Assembly: GCA_011390775.1 (NCBI GenBank)
Contig: JAABRS010000007.1
Span: 1-34,679 of the forward strand
Length of the DNA: 34,679 bases
Direction of reading: 5' to 3'
From: Clostridia bacterium
GTDB taxonomy: Bacteria; Bacillota; Clostridia; Tissierellales; Dethiosulfatibacteraceae
Positions 8,532-17,819 of this stretch are shown here, one piece after another (within the stretch, counting starts at the first letter, position 1; every line of letters begins with the position of its first letter). The notes below the pieces were generated by a model that was not told where the DNA came from, did no database searches, and worked only from the letters and a program-made list of their open reading frames with translations. Made by a program: the position numbers and the translations under genes.

Positions 8532-8560
8532 ATAATATCAAAAATAAAAACCTAAAACAA
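8532..8560 (-). promoter_or_regulatory. Promoter for the patatin-like gene
   Basis: On the minus strand TTGTTT (8560-8555) and TATTAT (8537-8532) are separated by 17 bases, with the start codon about 30 bases further on. The spacing is right for a housekeeping (sigma-A) promoter. Confidence 0.5.
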
Positions 8561-8569
8561 CTGTATAAA

Positions 8570-8598
8570 TTGATATAATTATATATATGATGTAAAAT
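8570..8598 (+). promoter_or_regulatory. Probable promoter for the DUF2007-PHP operon
   Basis: TTGATA (8570-8575) and TAAAAT (8593-8598) are separated by 17 bases, about 24 bases before the DUF2007 start. The surrounding sequence is very AT-rich, so alternatives exist. Confidence 0.4.
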
Positions 8599-8621
8599 AA
8601 AACATAAAAGGAGATAATTAC

Positions 8622-8849
8622 ATGGATACTTTTAGAATAAAATTAAACAATCAATATGAAAGCGATATATTCACAGAAGTACTTGAAGACTATGATATTC
8701 CTTATGCATTGATAAAAAATCACAGTGTTGTTTATGATGGCATTTTTGAAAATCAATTTGGTTGGGGATATTTAGAAATAGAAAACAAATATAAAGAACA
8801 AGTAGAAAAACTATACAATGAATTTACAAAAGGAAAACCACAGGAGTGA
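8622..8849 (+). CDS. DUF2007-like small protein
   Basis: A 75-residue soluble protein resembling the DUF2007 'putative signal transducing protein' family. It has a short beta-alpha-beta pattern with EVLEDYDIPYALI (ligand-loop-like) and a GWGYLEIENKYKEQVEKL second half. The function of this family is not established. An AAAGGAGAT ribosome binding site lies before the ATG. It is the first gene of a tightly packed operon with the PHP phosphatase, whose start region overlaps this stop codon. The family assignment comes from sequence pattern only and is moderately sure; that it is a real gene is well supported by its RBS and the downstream coupling. Confidence 0.75.
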   Translation: MDTFRIKLNNQYESDIFTEVLEDYDIPYALIKNHSVVYDGIFENQFGWGYLEIENKYKEQVEKLYNEFTKGKPQE

Positions 8850-8854
8850 TGAAT

Positions 8855-9694
8855 TTGAAGTTTAATCTCCATACACATACTAAATACTGCGATGGAAGTA
8901 AAGATACAGAAGATATGATAAAGGCTGCAATTAATTACAATTATAAAATAATTGGTATATCTTCCCATGGACCTTTACCTTTTGATAGTGACTGGACTAT
9001 GAAGAAAAAAGATCTACATAGTTATATAGAAGAAGTAAAAAATTTAAAAAAGAAATATAAAAACGAAATAAAAATATTATTAGGATTAGAACTTGATTAT
9101 ATACCAGGTTATAGGCTTGACTATATAGATGATAACATACTTAAATCTTTAGATTATTGGATAGGATCTATACATTTTTTAGGTCAATACAAAAATAAGA
9201 AATATTGGACTGTTGATTATGACTTAACTGAGTTAAAAAGAGGTATACAAGAATCTTTTGAAGGAAATGTAGAAAAAGCAGTGATTCAATACTACAAATA
9301 TATGGAAGACATGGTAGAGAATTATAAACCTTATATATTAGGTCATTTAGATTTAATTAAAAAAAATAATAGAAATAATATTTTTTTTAACGAAAGTGAA
9401 TTATGGTATAAAAAAACCATTAGTTCTTTGTTAGATAAAGTAAAAAAATCAAATACAGTAGTAGAACTTAATACAGGTGGTAAGTACAGAAAATATACAG
9501 AAAACTACTATCCAAGCAACTGGATTTTAGAAGAAATTAATGGCAGAGACATACCTATTACAATAAGTAGAGACGCTCACGATATTGAAAGTCTAGACTT
9601 TGAGTATGAAGATTCCATTAAATTACTTAAAACTATTGGATTTAGTAAAATATATTACTACAACGGAAAAACATGGGAAAAAATATATATATAA
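8855..9694 (+). CDS. PHP-domain phosphatase, histidinol-phosphatase-like (HisJ/HisK type)
   Basis: Metal-dependent phosphoesterase of the PHP superfamily, about 280 aa. Metal-ligand motifs run in order: HTHTKYCDG at the N-terminus, SHGPLPF, the LGLELDY segment, GSIHFL, GHLDLIKK, and ISRDAHD near the C-terminus. This layout is the histidinol-phosphatase subgroup. No other histidine biosynthesis gene is in view, so the substrate may differ. The start is uncertain. The track begins at GTG 8846 and an ATG lies at 8849, but GGAG (8843-8846) is too close to either. The TTG at 8855 sits 8 bases after it, so I chose it; it still leaves HTHT close to the N-terminus. Confidence 0.83.
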   Translation: MKFNLHTHTKYCDGSKDTEDMIKAAINYNYKIIGISSHGPLPFDSDWTMKKKDLHSYIEEVKNLKKKYKNEIKILLGLELDYIPGYRLDYIDDNILKSLDYWIGSIHFLGQYKNKKYWTVDYDLTELKRGIQESFEGNVEKAVIQYYKYMEDMVENYKPYILGHLDLIKKNNRNNIFFNESELWYKKTISSLLDKVKKSNTVVELNTGGKYRKYTENYYPSNWILEEINGRDIPITISRDAHDIESLDFEYEDSIKLLKTIGFSKIYYYNGKTWEKIYI

Positions 9695-9707
9695 TTTAGG
9701 AGGAGTT

Positions 9708-9872
9708 ATGTCATTAAAGTTAAAAAGAATTGGTGGAATAACTTTTGTAATTTCATTGATACTAGCATTTGTTATTGAAGACTTAAGAAGCAATCCATTA
9801 ATATCAATTATTATGGTTGTTAGTTTAATAATATGTGCTTTAGGATTTTACATTGAAAGGAGAAATAAATGA
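9708..9872 (+). CDS. Small two-TM membrane protein (54 aa)
   Basis: The ORF track shows a longer line from 9600, but its first part runs over the end of the PHP gene in another frame. The real start is the ATG at 9708, directly after TTAGGAGGAGTT. The product has a basic N-terminus (MSLKLKRIGG), a hydrophobic segment (ITFVISLILAFVI), a short polar turn (EDLRSN) and a second hydrophobic segment (PLISIIMVVSLIICALGFYI). It ends ERRNK, which puts both ends on the cytoplasmic side by the positive-inside rule. Its stop overlaps the next ATG (ATGA), coupling it to the amidohydrolase. I do not recognise a family. Confidence 0.8.
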   Translation: MSLKLKRIGGITFVISLILAFVIEDLRSNPLISIIMVVSLIICALGFYIERRNK

Positions 9873-11488
9873 ATAAAAAACTTTATAAAAATGGAAAAAT
9901 TCATATAATGGATGAAAAAAGAAGGATTGCTGATTCTATTTATATAGAAGAAGGTAAAATAAAAGAATCTGGAGAATTCGAATATTTGAATGAAAAATAT
10001 GATATAAAAGATGCAGATATCATAGATTTAAAAGGAAAAACAACCCTGCCTGGATTTAATGACTCTCACATGCATATTTTAAAATACGGTGAAAGTTTAG
10101 AAAGTGTAGATCTTAGAGGAGTGAAATCTGTTGAGGAAATTATTCAAAGGTGTAAAGATTTTCTAAGCAAAAATGAACTCAGAGAAGAACAATGGTTGGT
10201 AGGAACAGGATGGAATCAGGATTTGTTTTTAAAGAATGAATTCCCTAACAAAAATGATTTAGATAAAATCTCTACAGAAATCCCTATTGCATTATCCAGG
10301 GTATGTACTCACATAACAGTATGCAACTCGAAAGCTATTGAGATTATGGGAATAAATGAAAAAACAAATGTTGAAGGTGGAGAAATAGAAAAAGATGAAG
10401 ATGGTAATTTAACCGGAATGTTTAAAGAAAATGCAAACAGTTTAATAAATAAAGCAAAACCGGAACTAACATTAGATGACATAAAAGATATCTTACAAAA
10501 AGCTACTAAAAGCCTTGAAAAATACGGGTTGACTAGTATACAAAGTGATGATCTACAACATGGTGGTAAGTCTTGGGAAACTGTAATACAAGCATATAAA
10601 GAATTATACGATGAGGAAAAAATAAATATTAGAATAAATCAACAGAGTTTATTTTTTGATATAAAAGAATATTTAGATTTTATAGAAAAAGAGGTACATA
10701 AATTAAAAATAGATAATAAATTTAGAGTTGGTCCTTTAAAACTATTAGGAGATGGTTCTTTGGGAGCTAGAACTGCTTACTTAAGTAAACCTTACAACGA
10801 TGATCCAACAAAAACCGGGATGACAGCTTATACATCAGAACAATTGGATGAATTTGTACTTACAGCATGTAAAAACGGGAAACCAGTAGCCATACATTCT
10901 ATAGGAGATAAGATGATGCATATGGCTTTTGATAGTATTGAAAAAGCGACAAAAGAGACAGGAAAAGAACTGCGACACGGAATAGTTCACTGTCAAATAA
11001 CTACAGAAAGTTTATTTGAAAGATTCCAAAAAAACAATGTATCTGCATATATACAACCTATATTTGCATCCTCAGATTGGAATGTTGCACCGAAAAGAAT
11101 AGGAAATGAAAGAGCGAAATATACCTACAATTGGAAAAGATATTATGATTTAGATATTATTGCATCTTTTGGTACTGATTCACCAGTAGAGAGTCCAAAT
11201 CCTTTGGAAAACATATATTCTGCTGTTACTAGAAAAGACTTTGAAGGAAATCCGGAAAATGGATGGTTGCCCGAACAAAAGCTTACCGTTGATCAATCAG
11301 TAGTGGGATACACATATAATTCTGCATATATGTCCTATGAAGAAAATATCAAAGGAACTCTCGAAAACGGACAGTTGGCAGATATGGTTATATTAAATCA
11401 GGATATTTTTAATATAGAACCAGAAAAGATAAAAGATGTAAAAGTAGAAATGACAATAATAGATGGGGAAATAGTACATGAACAATAA
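9869..11488 (+). CDS. YtcJ-like metal-dependent amidohydrolase
   Basis: A 539-residue amidohydrolase-superfamily enzyme of the YtcJ/amidohydrolase_3 group, predicted to hydrolyse an amide or related bond in an unknown small molecule. Visible are a beta-sandwich N-terminus with KGKTTLPGFNDSHMHI (HxH metal ligands near residue 70), GDGSLGARTAYLSKPY, AIHSIGDKMMHMA, HGIVHCQ and FGTDSPVESPNPLENIY (metal-binding Asp). The C-terminus NGQLADMVILNQDIF returns to the sandwich. The length is normal for the family and all expected His/Asp motifs are present. There is no signal peptide, so it is cytosolic. It is the last gene of the four-gene operon and is followed by a strong terminator. Superfamily certain; substrate unknown. 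Confidence 0.88.
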   Translation: MNKKLYKNGKIHIMDEKRRIADSIYIEEGKIKESGEFEYLNEKYDIKDADIIDLKGKTTLPGFNDSHMHILKYGESLESVDLRGVKSVEEIIQRCKDFLSKNELREEQWLVGTGWNQDLFLKNEFPNKNDLDKISTEIPIALSRVCTHITVCNSKAIEIMGINEKTNVEGGEIEKDEDGNLTGMFKENANSLINKAKPELTLDDIKDILQKATKSLEKYGLTSIQSDDLQHGGKSWETVIQAYKELYDEEKINIRINQQSLFFDIKEYLDFIEKEVHKLKIDNKFRVGPLKLLGDGSLGARTAYLSKPYNDDPTKTGMTAYTSEQLDEFVLTACKNGKPVAIHSIGDKMMHMAFDSIEKATKETGKELRHGIVHCQITTESLFERFQKNNVSAYIQPIFASSDWNVAPKRIGNERAKYTYNWKRYYDLDIIASFGTDSPVESPNPLENIYSAVTRKDFEGNPENGWLPEQKLTVDQSVVGYTYNSAYMSYEENIKGTLENGQLADMVILNQDIFNIEPEKIKDVKVEMTIIDGEIVHEQ

Positions 11489-11501
11489 AAGAAAATAATT
11501 G

Positions 11502-11537
11502 AAATAAAGTTCGTAATAATACGAACTTTATTTTTTT
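11502..11537 (+). terminator. Strong intrinsic terminator after the amidohydrolase gene
   Basis: A 14-bp perfect stem (11502-11515 with 11520-11533, core AAAGTTCGTA/TACGAACTTT) has an ATAA loop and a run of T to 11537. It separates the amidohydrolase operon from the purine operon promoter about 30 bases downstream. Confidence 0.85.
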
Positions 11538-11564
11538 ATATTAAAATAAATACCCGTAATTTCA

Positions 11565-11593
11565 TTGACATTCAAAAATATATTTTGTATTAT
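11565..11593 (+). promoter_or_regulatory. Promoter of the purine biosynthesis operon
   Basis: A consensus TTGACA (11565-11570), an exact 17-base spacer and TATTAT (11588-11593) place the transcription start near 11600, about 24 bases before purL. The leader is too short for a riboswitch, and I saw no clear CGAA-type PurR box pair around it. Confidence 0.75.
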
Positions 11594-11623
11594 ATTAGTA
11601 CAAAAAGAAAAAAGGAGAATTGA

Positions 11624-14600
11624 ATGAATTCCTCGGTTTATAGAATATTTGTAGAAAAGAAAAATGTATTTAATACTGAAAGCGATACACTGATTAATGA
11701 TTTCAAGAAAAATTTAAATATTGAAAAATTAAAAGATTTAAGAGTTTTGAACAGATACGATATAGCAGGTCTTACAAAGAAAAATTTTGAAGACTCTATT
11801 TTTAAAGTTTTTGCTGAAAAGAATCAGGACAATGTATATTTTGAAAAAATAGATTATGAAGGAGAAATTTTTGGAGTTGAATATTTACCTGGACAATTTG
11901 ATCAACGTTCGGATTCTGCTTCACAATGCCTTCAAATTATTACAGGGAAGGAAAAACCCTTAGTAAAATATACACAAATAATTATTTTGATGGGAAATTT
12001 AAATCAGAAAGAAATAAAAAGAATAAAAGATTATTATATTAATCCGGTAGATTCAAGAGAAGCTTCTCTTCTAAAACCCCTCACATTAGAGATAGCATAT
12101 CCCGAACCACCGGATGTTTCTATTTGTAATGGATTTACCGAGTATTCAACTGAAGAGCTTAAAAAATTTATTGAAGAGTATTCCCTTGCAATGAATATGG
12201 ATGATATTAAATACTGTCAACATTATTTTAAAGAAAAAGAAAAAAGAAATCCATCTATTACAGAACTGAAAGTTATTGACACCTATTGGTCGGATCACTG
12301 TAGACATACTACTTTTTCAACTAAAATCAATAATATTAATTTTGAAGAAGGGTTATTAACAAAAAGAATAGAAAAATCATATGAAAACTATTTAAGTTCA
12401 AGAAAATTTGTATATAACAAAAGAAAAAAAGACATGAACTTAATGGATTTAGCAACTATCAATATGAAAGAAATCAGGAAAAAAGGATTATTAAATGATT
12501 TGGAAATATCTGATGAAATTAATGCCTGTAGTATAGAAACAAAGGTAGATATAAATGGCAAAGATGAAGATTGGCTAATAATGTTTAAGAATGAAACTCA
12601 CAATCATCCAACAGAAATAGAACCTTACGGCGGTGCAGCGACATGTTTAGGTGGAGCTATTAGAGATCCTCTTTCCGGCAGATCTTATGTTTATCAAGGA
12701 ATGAGAGTAACTGGAAGTGGAGACCCAAGAAGAAAAATAGAAGACACTATAGAAGGTAAACTTCCTCAAATTAAGATAACAAAGGAAGCAGCTAAAGGAT
12801 TTAGTTCCTACGGGAATCAAATAGGACTGGCTTCCGGAGAAATTAGAGAATATTACAATGAAGGATTTTTAGCAAAGCGAATGGAAGTGGGAGCGGTAAT
12901 CGCTGCGAGTCCTAAAGAAAATGTTAAAAGAAAAAAACCGACAACGGGAGATATTATTCTACTTGTTGGAGGAAAAACCGGAAGAGATGGATGCGGTGGA
13001 GCTACAGGTTCATCTAAGGTTCACACAGAAGAATCCATAGAAGAATGCAGCTCTGAAGTTCAAAAAGGGAATCCACCGGAAGAAAGAAAAATTCAAAGAC
13101 TTTTTAAAAATCCGGAGGCAAGTAAATTAATTAAAAAATGTAATGACTTTGGTGCTGGAGGAGTATCTGTTGCAATTGGAGAATTAGCAGAAGGGTTGAG
13201 AATAGATTTAGATTTAATACCTAAAAAATACGAAGGCCTAGATGGTACTGAACTTGCAATTTCAGAATCTCAGGAACGTATGGCTGTATTAATTGATAAA
13301 TTGGATAAAGAAGAATTCATACAACTGGCATCAAAAGAAAATTTAGAATGTACAAAGGTAGCAGAAGTAACAGAAGAAAAAAGGTTAGTAATGACATGGC
13401 GTGGGGAAAAAATACTTAATATTTCCAGAGAATTTTTAGATACAAACGGTGTCAGTCAAAATACAGATGTATTTGTATCGGAACCTGATAAACCAACTTA
13501 TTTTACAAACTTTAAAAGCAAAATTGATCTGGAATCTAAATTTTTAAAAAATTTAGAAGATTTAAATGTTTCGAGTCAAAAGGGATTGGTTGAAATGTTT
13601 GATTCTACAGTAGGTGCTGGAAATATTTTAATGCCTTTTGGTGGTAAATATAAACTTACTCCTGTGGATGGCATGGTATCTAAAATACCTGTTGAAAAAG
13701 GAGATACGAAGACATGTACAATAATGACCCATGGTTACGATCCTAATCTAGCTATTTGGAGTCCTTATCATGGAGCAATGTTTGCAGTTATTAGCTCTGT
13801 AGCAAAAGTTGTAGCTTTAGGTGGAGATTATAAAAAAATTAGACTATCTCTTCAAGAATACTTTGAAAGATTAAATTTTGATTCCAAAAAATGGGGCAAA
13901 CCATTTGCTGCTTTATTAGGAGCTTATGATGTACAGAAAAATCTAAATATTCCAGCAATAGGAGGGAAGGATAGTATGTCTGGAACATTTAAAGATTTAA
14001 ATGTTCCTCCGACTTTAATTAGTTTTGCAGTCTGTGTTAGCAAAGTTGATGATATTATATCTCCAGAATTTAAAAAAATAGATTCCAGTATAGTAAAAGT
14101 ATCTATTGAAAAAAACAAAGATCTTACACCTAATTATGAAGACATGAAAAAAAAATATGAAGAGATACATAAATTAATAATAAACAAAAATATTTTATCA
14201 GCTTCAGCTATTGGATATGGTGGAGAAGCAGGGTCTATTAGTAAAATGTGTTTAGGAAATAAAATAGGATTTGAATTTAATGAAAATTACAACGCAGAAA
14301 ATATTTTTGTGCCGACCTATGGAGATCTAATCTTAGAAGTTGAAGATTTAAATAATTTAAATGAACTAGATTACGAACTACTGGGAAGAACAACTAAAAA
14401 TAGTTTTATTAACATTAATAATAAAAATATAAGTTTAGAAGAAGTTAAAAAATCATGGGAAAGAACTTTGGAAAGCATATTTAAAACAAAAGAAAATCAT
14501 TTTGGAGAAATCAAGGAATTCAATTATAATAATCAAGATAAATTTAAATATAAAAGTATAAATACTTTAAAAGGAGAAAAACCAAAAGTATTTATTCCTA

Positions 14601-15376
14601 TATTTCCCGGAACAAACTGCGAATACGATACAGGAAAAGTATTTGAAGAAGCTGGGGGAAAAGTAGTATATCAGGTATTTAAAAATCAATCTTCAAAAGA
14701 TATAGAAGAATCTCTAAAAATGATGTCAAAGAATATTTCCAAATCAAACATAATAGCTATACCGGGAGGTTTCAGTGCAGGAGATGAACCTGACGGATCC
14801 GGTAAGTTTATAACTTCCGTATTTAGAAATCCTTATGTATCTCATTCAGTTATGGATTTAATAAAAAATAAAGATGGATTAATGATAGGCATATGTAATG
14901 GATTTCAAGCCTTGATTAAACTAGGATTACTTCAATACGGCGAAATAACAGATATAAAAGAAGATTTTCCAACTTTAACTTTTAATAAAATAGGAAGACA
15001 TATATCAACCTTTGTAAAAACAAAGGTTACTTCAGATTTATCACCATGGTATAGTGGATGTAAATTAGGAGACGTACATTATATACCGGTATCCCATGGA
15101 GAAGGAAGGTTTGTAGCTAATAAAGATTGGATAAATAGACTGGAAAGAAATGGACAGATATCAACTCAATACATAGATGATAAGAACAAACCATCCTATG
15201 ATGGGGAATTTAATCCAAATGGCTCTTATTACGCTGTAGAATCCATTACTAGCCCTGATGGAAGGATATTAGGGAAAATGGGTCACTCAGAAAGAATAGG
15301 CACAAATTTATACAAGAATATATATGGTGATAAGAATCAAAGGATATTTGAATCGGGAATAAACTACTTTAGATAA
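11624..15376 (+). CDS. purL: Phosphoribosylformylglycinamidine synthase, single-chain
   Basis: Fourth step of purine synthesis: FGAR plus glutamine and ATP give FGAM. At 1250 aa this is the large single-chain form that joins a PurS-like N-terminus, the two PurL halves and a PurQ-like glutaminase, rather than separate purS, purQ and purL genes. Motifs in order are SDHCRHTTF, ETHNHPTEIEPYGGAAT, GGKTGRDGCGGATGSS, GNPPEERKIQRLF and FGAGGVSVAIGELAEGL. The C-terminal amidotransferase follows with PGTNCEYDTG, GGFSAGDEPDGSGKF, the Cys nucleophile in GICNGFQALIKLG, and SHGEGRF. The start ATG follows AAAAAGGAGAATTGA and lies just downstream of a consensus promoter. It is the first gene of the nine-gene pur operon. 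Nothing appears truncated. Confidence 0.97.
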   Translation: MNSSVYRIFVEKKNVFNTESDTLINDFKKNLNIEKLKDLRVLNRYDIAGLTKKNFEDSIFKVFAEKNQDNVYFEKIDYEGEIFGVEYLPGQFDQRSDSASQCLQIITGKEKPLVKYTQIIILMGNLNQKEIKRIKDYYINPVDSREASLLKPLTLEIAYPEPPDVSICNGFTEYSTEELKKFIEEYSLAMNMDDIKYCQHYFKEKEKRNPSITELKVIDTYWSDHCRHTTFSTKINNINFEEGLLTKRIEKSYENYLSSRKFVYNKRKKDMNLMDLATINMKEIRKKGLLNDLEISDEINACSIETKVDINGKDEDWLIMFKNETHNHPTEIEPYGGAATCLGGAIRDPLSGRSYVYQGMRVTGSGDPRRKIEDTIEGKLPQIKITKEAAKGFSSYGNQIGLASGEIREYYNEGFLAKRMEVGAVIAASPKENVKRKKPTTGDIILLVGGKTGRDGCGGATGSSKVHTEESIEECSSEVQKGNPPEERKIQRLFKNPEASKLIKKCNDFGAGGVSVAIGELAEGLRIDLDLIPKKYEGLDGTELAISESQERMAVLIDKLDKEEFIQLASKENLECTKVAEVTEEKRLVMTWRGEKILNISREFLDTNGVSQNTDVFVSEPDKPTYFTNFKSKIDLESKFLKNLEDLNVSSQKGLVEMFDSTVGAGNILMPFGGKYKLTPVDGMVSKIPVEKGDTKTCTIMTHGYDPNLAIWSPYHGAMFAVISSVAKVVALGGDYKKIRLSLQEYFERLNFDSKKWGKPFAALLGAYDVQKNLNIPAIGGKDSMSGTFKDLNVPPTLISFAVCVSKVDDIISPEFKKIDSSIVKVSIEKNKDLTPNYEDMKKKYEEIHKLIINKNILSASAIGYGGEAGSISKMCLGNKIGFEFNENYNAENIFVPTYGDLILEVEDLNNLNELDYELLGRTTKNSFININNKNISLEEVKKSWERTLESIFKTKENHFGEIKEFNYNNQDKFKYKSINTLKGEKPKVFIPIFPGTNCEYDTGKVFEEAGGKVVYQVFKNQSSKDIEESLKMMSKNISKSNIIAIPGGFSAGDEPDGSGKFITSVFRNPYVSHSVMDLIKNKDGLMIGICNGFQALIKLGLLQYGEITDIKEDFPTLTFNKIGRHISTFVKTKVTSDLSPWYSGCKLGDVHYIPVSHGEGRFVANKDWINRLERNGQISTQYIDDKNKPSYDGEFNPNGSYYAVESITSPDGRILGKMGHSERIGTNLYKNIYGDKNQRIFESGINYFR

Positions 15377-15430
15377 TAAAGTATTATTATTAATAATTGA
15401 TAGTTAATATTATAAAAAGGAAGTGAAATT

Positions 15431-16585
15431 ATGAATCCAAATAATTTTAGAATTGGAATAATCGGTGGTGGACAACTTGGAAAAATGCTAATAAGGGAAG
15501 CTAAACAAATGGATTTTAAAGTTATCGCTTTAGATCCTACCCCTGGATCCCCAGGAGGTAGTATGGCTGATGAACAAATAATAGGAGATTTTTATGATAG
15601 AGAAAAAATCATAGAATTAGTTAAGAAATGTGATGTAACTACATTTGAAATAGAACATATAGATACGAAGATTTTAGCTGAACTTGAAAAAGAAGGACAT
15701 AAAATATATCCTTCTCCAAGGATTTTAGAAATTATTAAGGATAAATCTGTTCAAAAAGAAATGATGGTGGAAAACAATATACCTACATCAAGATGGGAGA
15801 GAATATCTGATCTTAAAGAAACTGGAAAAAGATTAGGCTTTCCCTTTATACAAAAATCCTGTAGGGGAGGCTATGATGGCAGAGGAGTTTTCCTTATTAA
15901 AGGTGAAGAGGATTTTGAAAATGCACTCAAGGGAGAAAGTTTTGGAGAAAAATATATAGACTTTAAAAAAGAGCTGGCGGTTCTTGTTGCAAGGGATATA
16001 GATGGAAAAATAAAGTGTTTTCCTATAGTGGAGATGGTCTTTGATGAAGGGGCAAATATCTGTGATACTGTAATTGCTCCGGCTAGAATAGATAGCATTA
16101 TAGCGGATAAAGCAATAAATATGGCTATAAAGTGTATGGAAGTACTTGAGGGAGTAGGGGTTTTTGCAGTAGAAATGTTTCTAACTGAGGATGATGAAAT
16201 TCTTGTAAATGAAATAGCTCCTAGAGTTCATAATTCAGGACATTTCACTATAGAAGCCTGCATGACCTCTCAATTTCAACAGCATATTAGAGCTATTTGT
16301 GGAATTCCTTTGGGAGAAACAGAGTCTTTAATACCATCAGTTGTTGTAAATATTCTAGGAGAAGAAAATGAAAAAGGCAATCCATATTATGAAGGTTTTA
16401 AGGAAGCTCTAGAAATACCTGGTGTAAACATTCATATATACGGTAAGGACATAGTAAAGCCCTATAGAAAAATGGGTCATGCAACCATAATTGATAGTGA
16501 TATTGAAAAGGCTCTATATAAAGCAGGAAAGGTAAAGAAAGTTTTAAAAGCCATAGCAAAGGAGGAAGATAGACATGAAGAATAA
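15431..16585 (+). CDS. purK: N5-carboxyaminoimidazole ribonucleotide synthase
   Basis: ATP-dependent carboxylation of AIR to N5-CAIR. The 384-aa ATP-grasp protein begins with a nucleotide-binding glycine loop ([12 protein letters not shown]), has the PurK motif FEIEHID near residue 75, the ATP-grasp loop [14 protein letters not shown] and the metal/ATP site [19 protein letters not shown]. The ATG is preceded by AAAGGAAGTGAAATT. A 54-base gap separates it from purL, the largest in the operon before purF. It overlaps purE by 11 bases, consistent with the two enzymes acting in series. Together they define the two-step bacterial AIR carboxylation route. Confidence 0.96.
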   Translation: MNPNNFRIGIIGGGQLGKMLIREAKQMDFKVIALDPTPGSPGGSMADEQIIGDFYDREKIIELVKKCDVTTFEIEHIDTKILAELEKEGHKIYPSPRILEIIKDKSVQKEMMVENNIPTSRWERISDLKETGKRLGFPFIQKSCRGGYDGRGVFLIKGEEDFENALKGESFGEKYIDFKKELAVLVARDIDGKIKCFPIVEMVFDEGANICDTVIAPARIDSIIADKAINMAIKCMEVLEGVGVFAVEMFLTEDDEILVNEIAPRVHNSGHFTIEACMTSQFQQHIRAICGIPLGETESLIPSVVVNILGEENEKGNPYYEGFKEALEIPGVNIHIYGKDIVKPYRKMGHATIIDSDIEKALYKAGKVKKVLKAIAKEEDRHEE

Positions 16586-17090
16586 TATAAAAGTAGGTAT
16601 TATAATGGGAAGTGATTCGGACCTACCTATTATGAAAGAATCAGCTAAAATACTAGACCATTTTGAAATTAAATATGAGTTAACTATAGTTTCAGCCCAT
16701 AGAACTCCGGAGAGGCTTGTTGAATATGCAAAGAAAGGAAAAGCAAGGGGGATGCAGGTTATTATAGCAGGAGCAGGGGGAGCAGCTCATCTTCCGGGCA
16801 TGATAGCATCAATAAGTGAGCTTCCGGTCATAGGGGTGCCTATTAAAACTTCTACCTTAAATGGTTTAGATTCATTACTGTCTATAGTTCAAATGCCTAG
16901 AGGTGTTCCAGTAGCAACGGTAGCGATAAATGGATCTAAAAATGCAGGGATATTAGCTGCACAAATACTTGGTTTAAAGGAAGAGAACATTCAGGAAAAA
17001 GTGTTGAAATATAAGGAAGAAATGAAAAAAGAGGTAATAAAAAAAGCTGATAAGCTGGAAGCTATTGGATATAAGGAATATTTAAAATAG
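16575..17090 (+). CDS. purE: N5-carboxyaminoimidazole ribonucleotide mutase
   Basis: Class I PurE that moves the carboxyl group of N5-CAIR to give CAIR. The 171-aa protein shows the class motifs [13 protein letters not shown] near the N-terminus, SAHRTPERL (active-site His) and [14 protein letters not shown]. The presence of purK immediately upstream supports the mutase role rather than the class II AIR carboxylase. The ATG overlaps purK by 11 bases and is preceded by GGAGGAAG. A GGGAGG site follows its stop and starts purC. Confidence 0.96.
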   Translation: MKNNIKVGIIMGSDSDLPIMKESAKILDHFEIKYELTIVSAHRTPERLVEYAKKGKARGMQVIIAGAGGAAHLPGMIASISELPVIGVPIKTSTLNGLDSLLSIVQMPRGVPVATVAINGSKNAGILAAQILGLKEENIQEKVLKYKEEMKKEVIKKADKLEAIGYKEYLK

Positions 17091-17103
17091 GGAGGAAATT
17101 ACA

Positions 17104-17802
17104 ATGAAAAGGGAAATGATTTATGAAGGAAAGGCAAAAAAAGTATATAAAACTGAGGATAAGGACAAGTATATAGTAGAGTACAAAGATGATGCTACAG
17201 CTTTTAATGGAAAGAAAAAGGGAACTATAGTAGGCAAGGGAGTTGTGAACAATAAGATGTCTGCAGCTATGTTTATGCTTTTAGAAGAAAAAGGTATACC
17301 TACCCACATGATAGAGCTTATAAATGATAGAGAATCTTTAGTTAAAGCCGTTGAAATATTACCTATAGAAGTTATTGTAAGAAATGTAGCAGCTGGTTCT
17401 TTGGCTAAGAGACTTGGATTAGAAGAAGGTACAGTAATGGATAAAACTGTATTAGAATTTTGTTATAAAAACGATGATTTAGGTGATCCTATGATTAACG
17501 AATATCATATCGCAGCTTTAAATTTAGCATCTGAAGAGCAGTTAAAAGAAGTGAGAAAATATGCATTCAATATTAACGAAGTATTGATGAATTATTTCCA
17601 AGAAAGAGGGATTAGATTAATAGACTTCAAACTAGAATTTGGACTTTATAAAGGGGAGGTTATTTTAGCAGATGAAATTTCCCCTGACACATGTAGATTA
17701 TGGGATGCAAAATCAAATAAAAAATTAGATAAAGATAGGTTTAGAAGAGATTTAGGACAGGTAGAAGAGACCTATCAAGAAGTATTGAAAAGAATTCAGT
17801 AA
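17104..17802 (+). CDS. purC: SAICAR synthase
   Basis: Phosphoribosylaminoimidazole-succinocarboxamide synthase, which condenses CAIR with aspartate using ATP. The 232-aa length is standard for bacterial PurC. Motifs: YEGKAKKVY at the N-terminus, [30 protein letters not shown]-type core (written here [12 protein letters not shown]), IDFKLEFG and [14 protein letters not shown]. The ATG is preceded by AGGGAGGAAATTACA. Its TAA stop overlaps a possible but less likely purF start at 17802. Confidence 0.96.
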   Translation: MKREMIYEGKAKKVYKTEDKDKYIVEYKDDATAFNGKKKGTIVGKGVVNNKMSAAMFMLLEEKGIPTHMIELINDRESLVKAVEILPIEVIVRNVAAGSLAKRLGLEEGTVMDKTVLEFCYKNDDLGDPMINEYHIAALNLASEEQLKEVRKYAFNINEVLMNYFQERGIRLIDFKLEFGLYKGEVILADEISPDTCRLWDAKSNKKLDKDRFRRDLGQVEETYQEVLKRIQ

Positions 17803-17819
17803 TGGAGGATTTAACTCTT

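Noticed and set aside
9600-9707. N-terminal 36 residues of the track ORF 9600-9872
   Set aside because: They lie over the end of the PHP gene in another frame; the true gene starts at 9708 after AGGAGGAG.
11502-11533. TTCG...CGAA palindrome near the pur promoter as a PurR box pair
   Set aside because: The arms face the opposite way and are only 8 bases apart, unlike known PurBox pairs. The perfect 14-bp stem with a T run is explained as the terminator of the preceding gene.
17802-17819. purF start at ATG 17802, as in the ORF track
   Set aside because: It overlaps the purC stop and has a poor RBS. The GGAGG at 17804-17808 serves the ATG at 17820, which gives a normal-length propeptide before the catalytic Cys.
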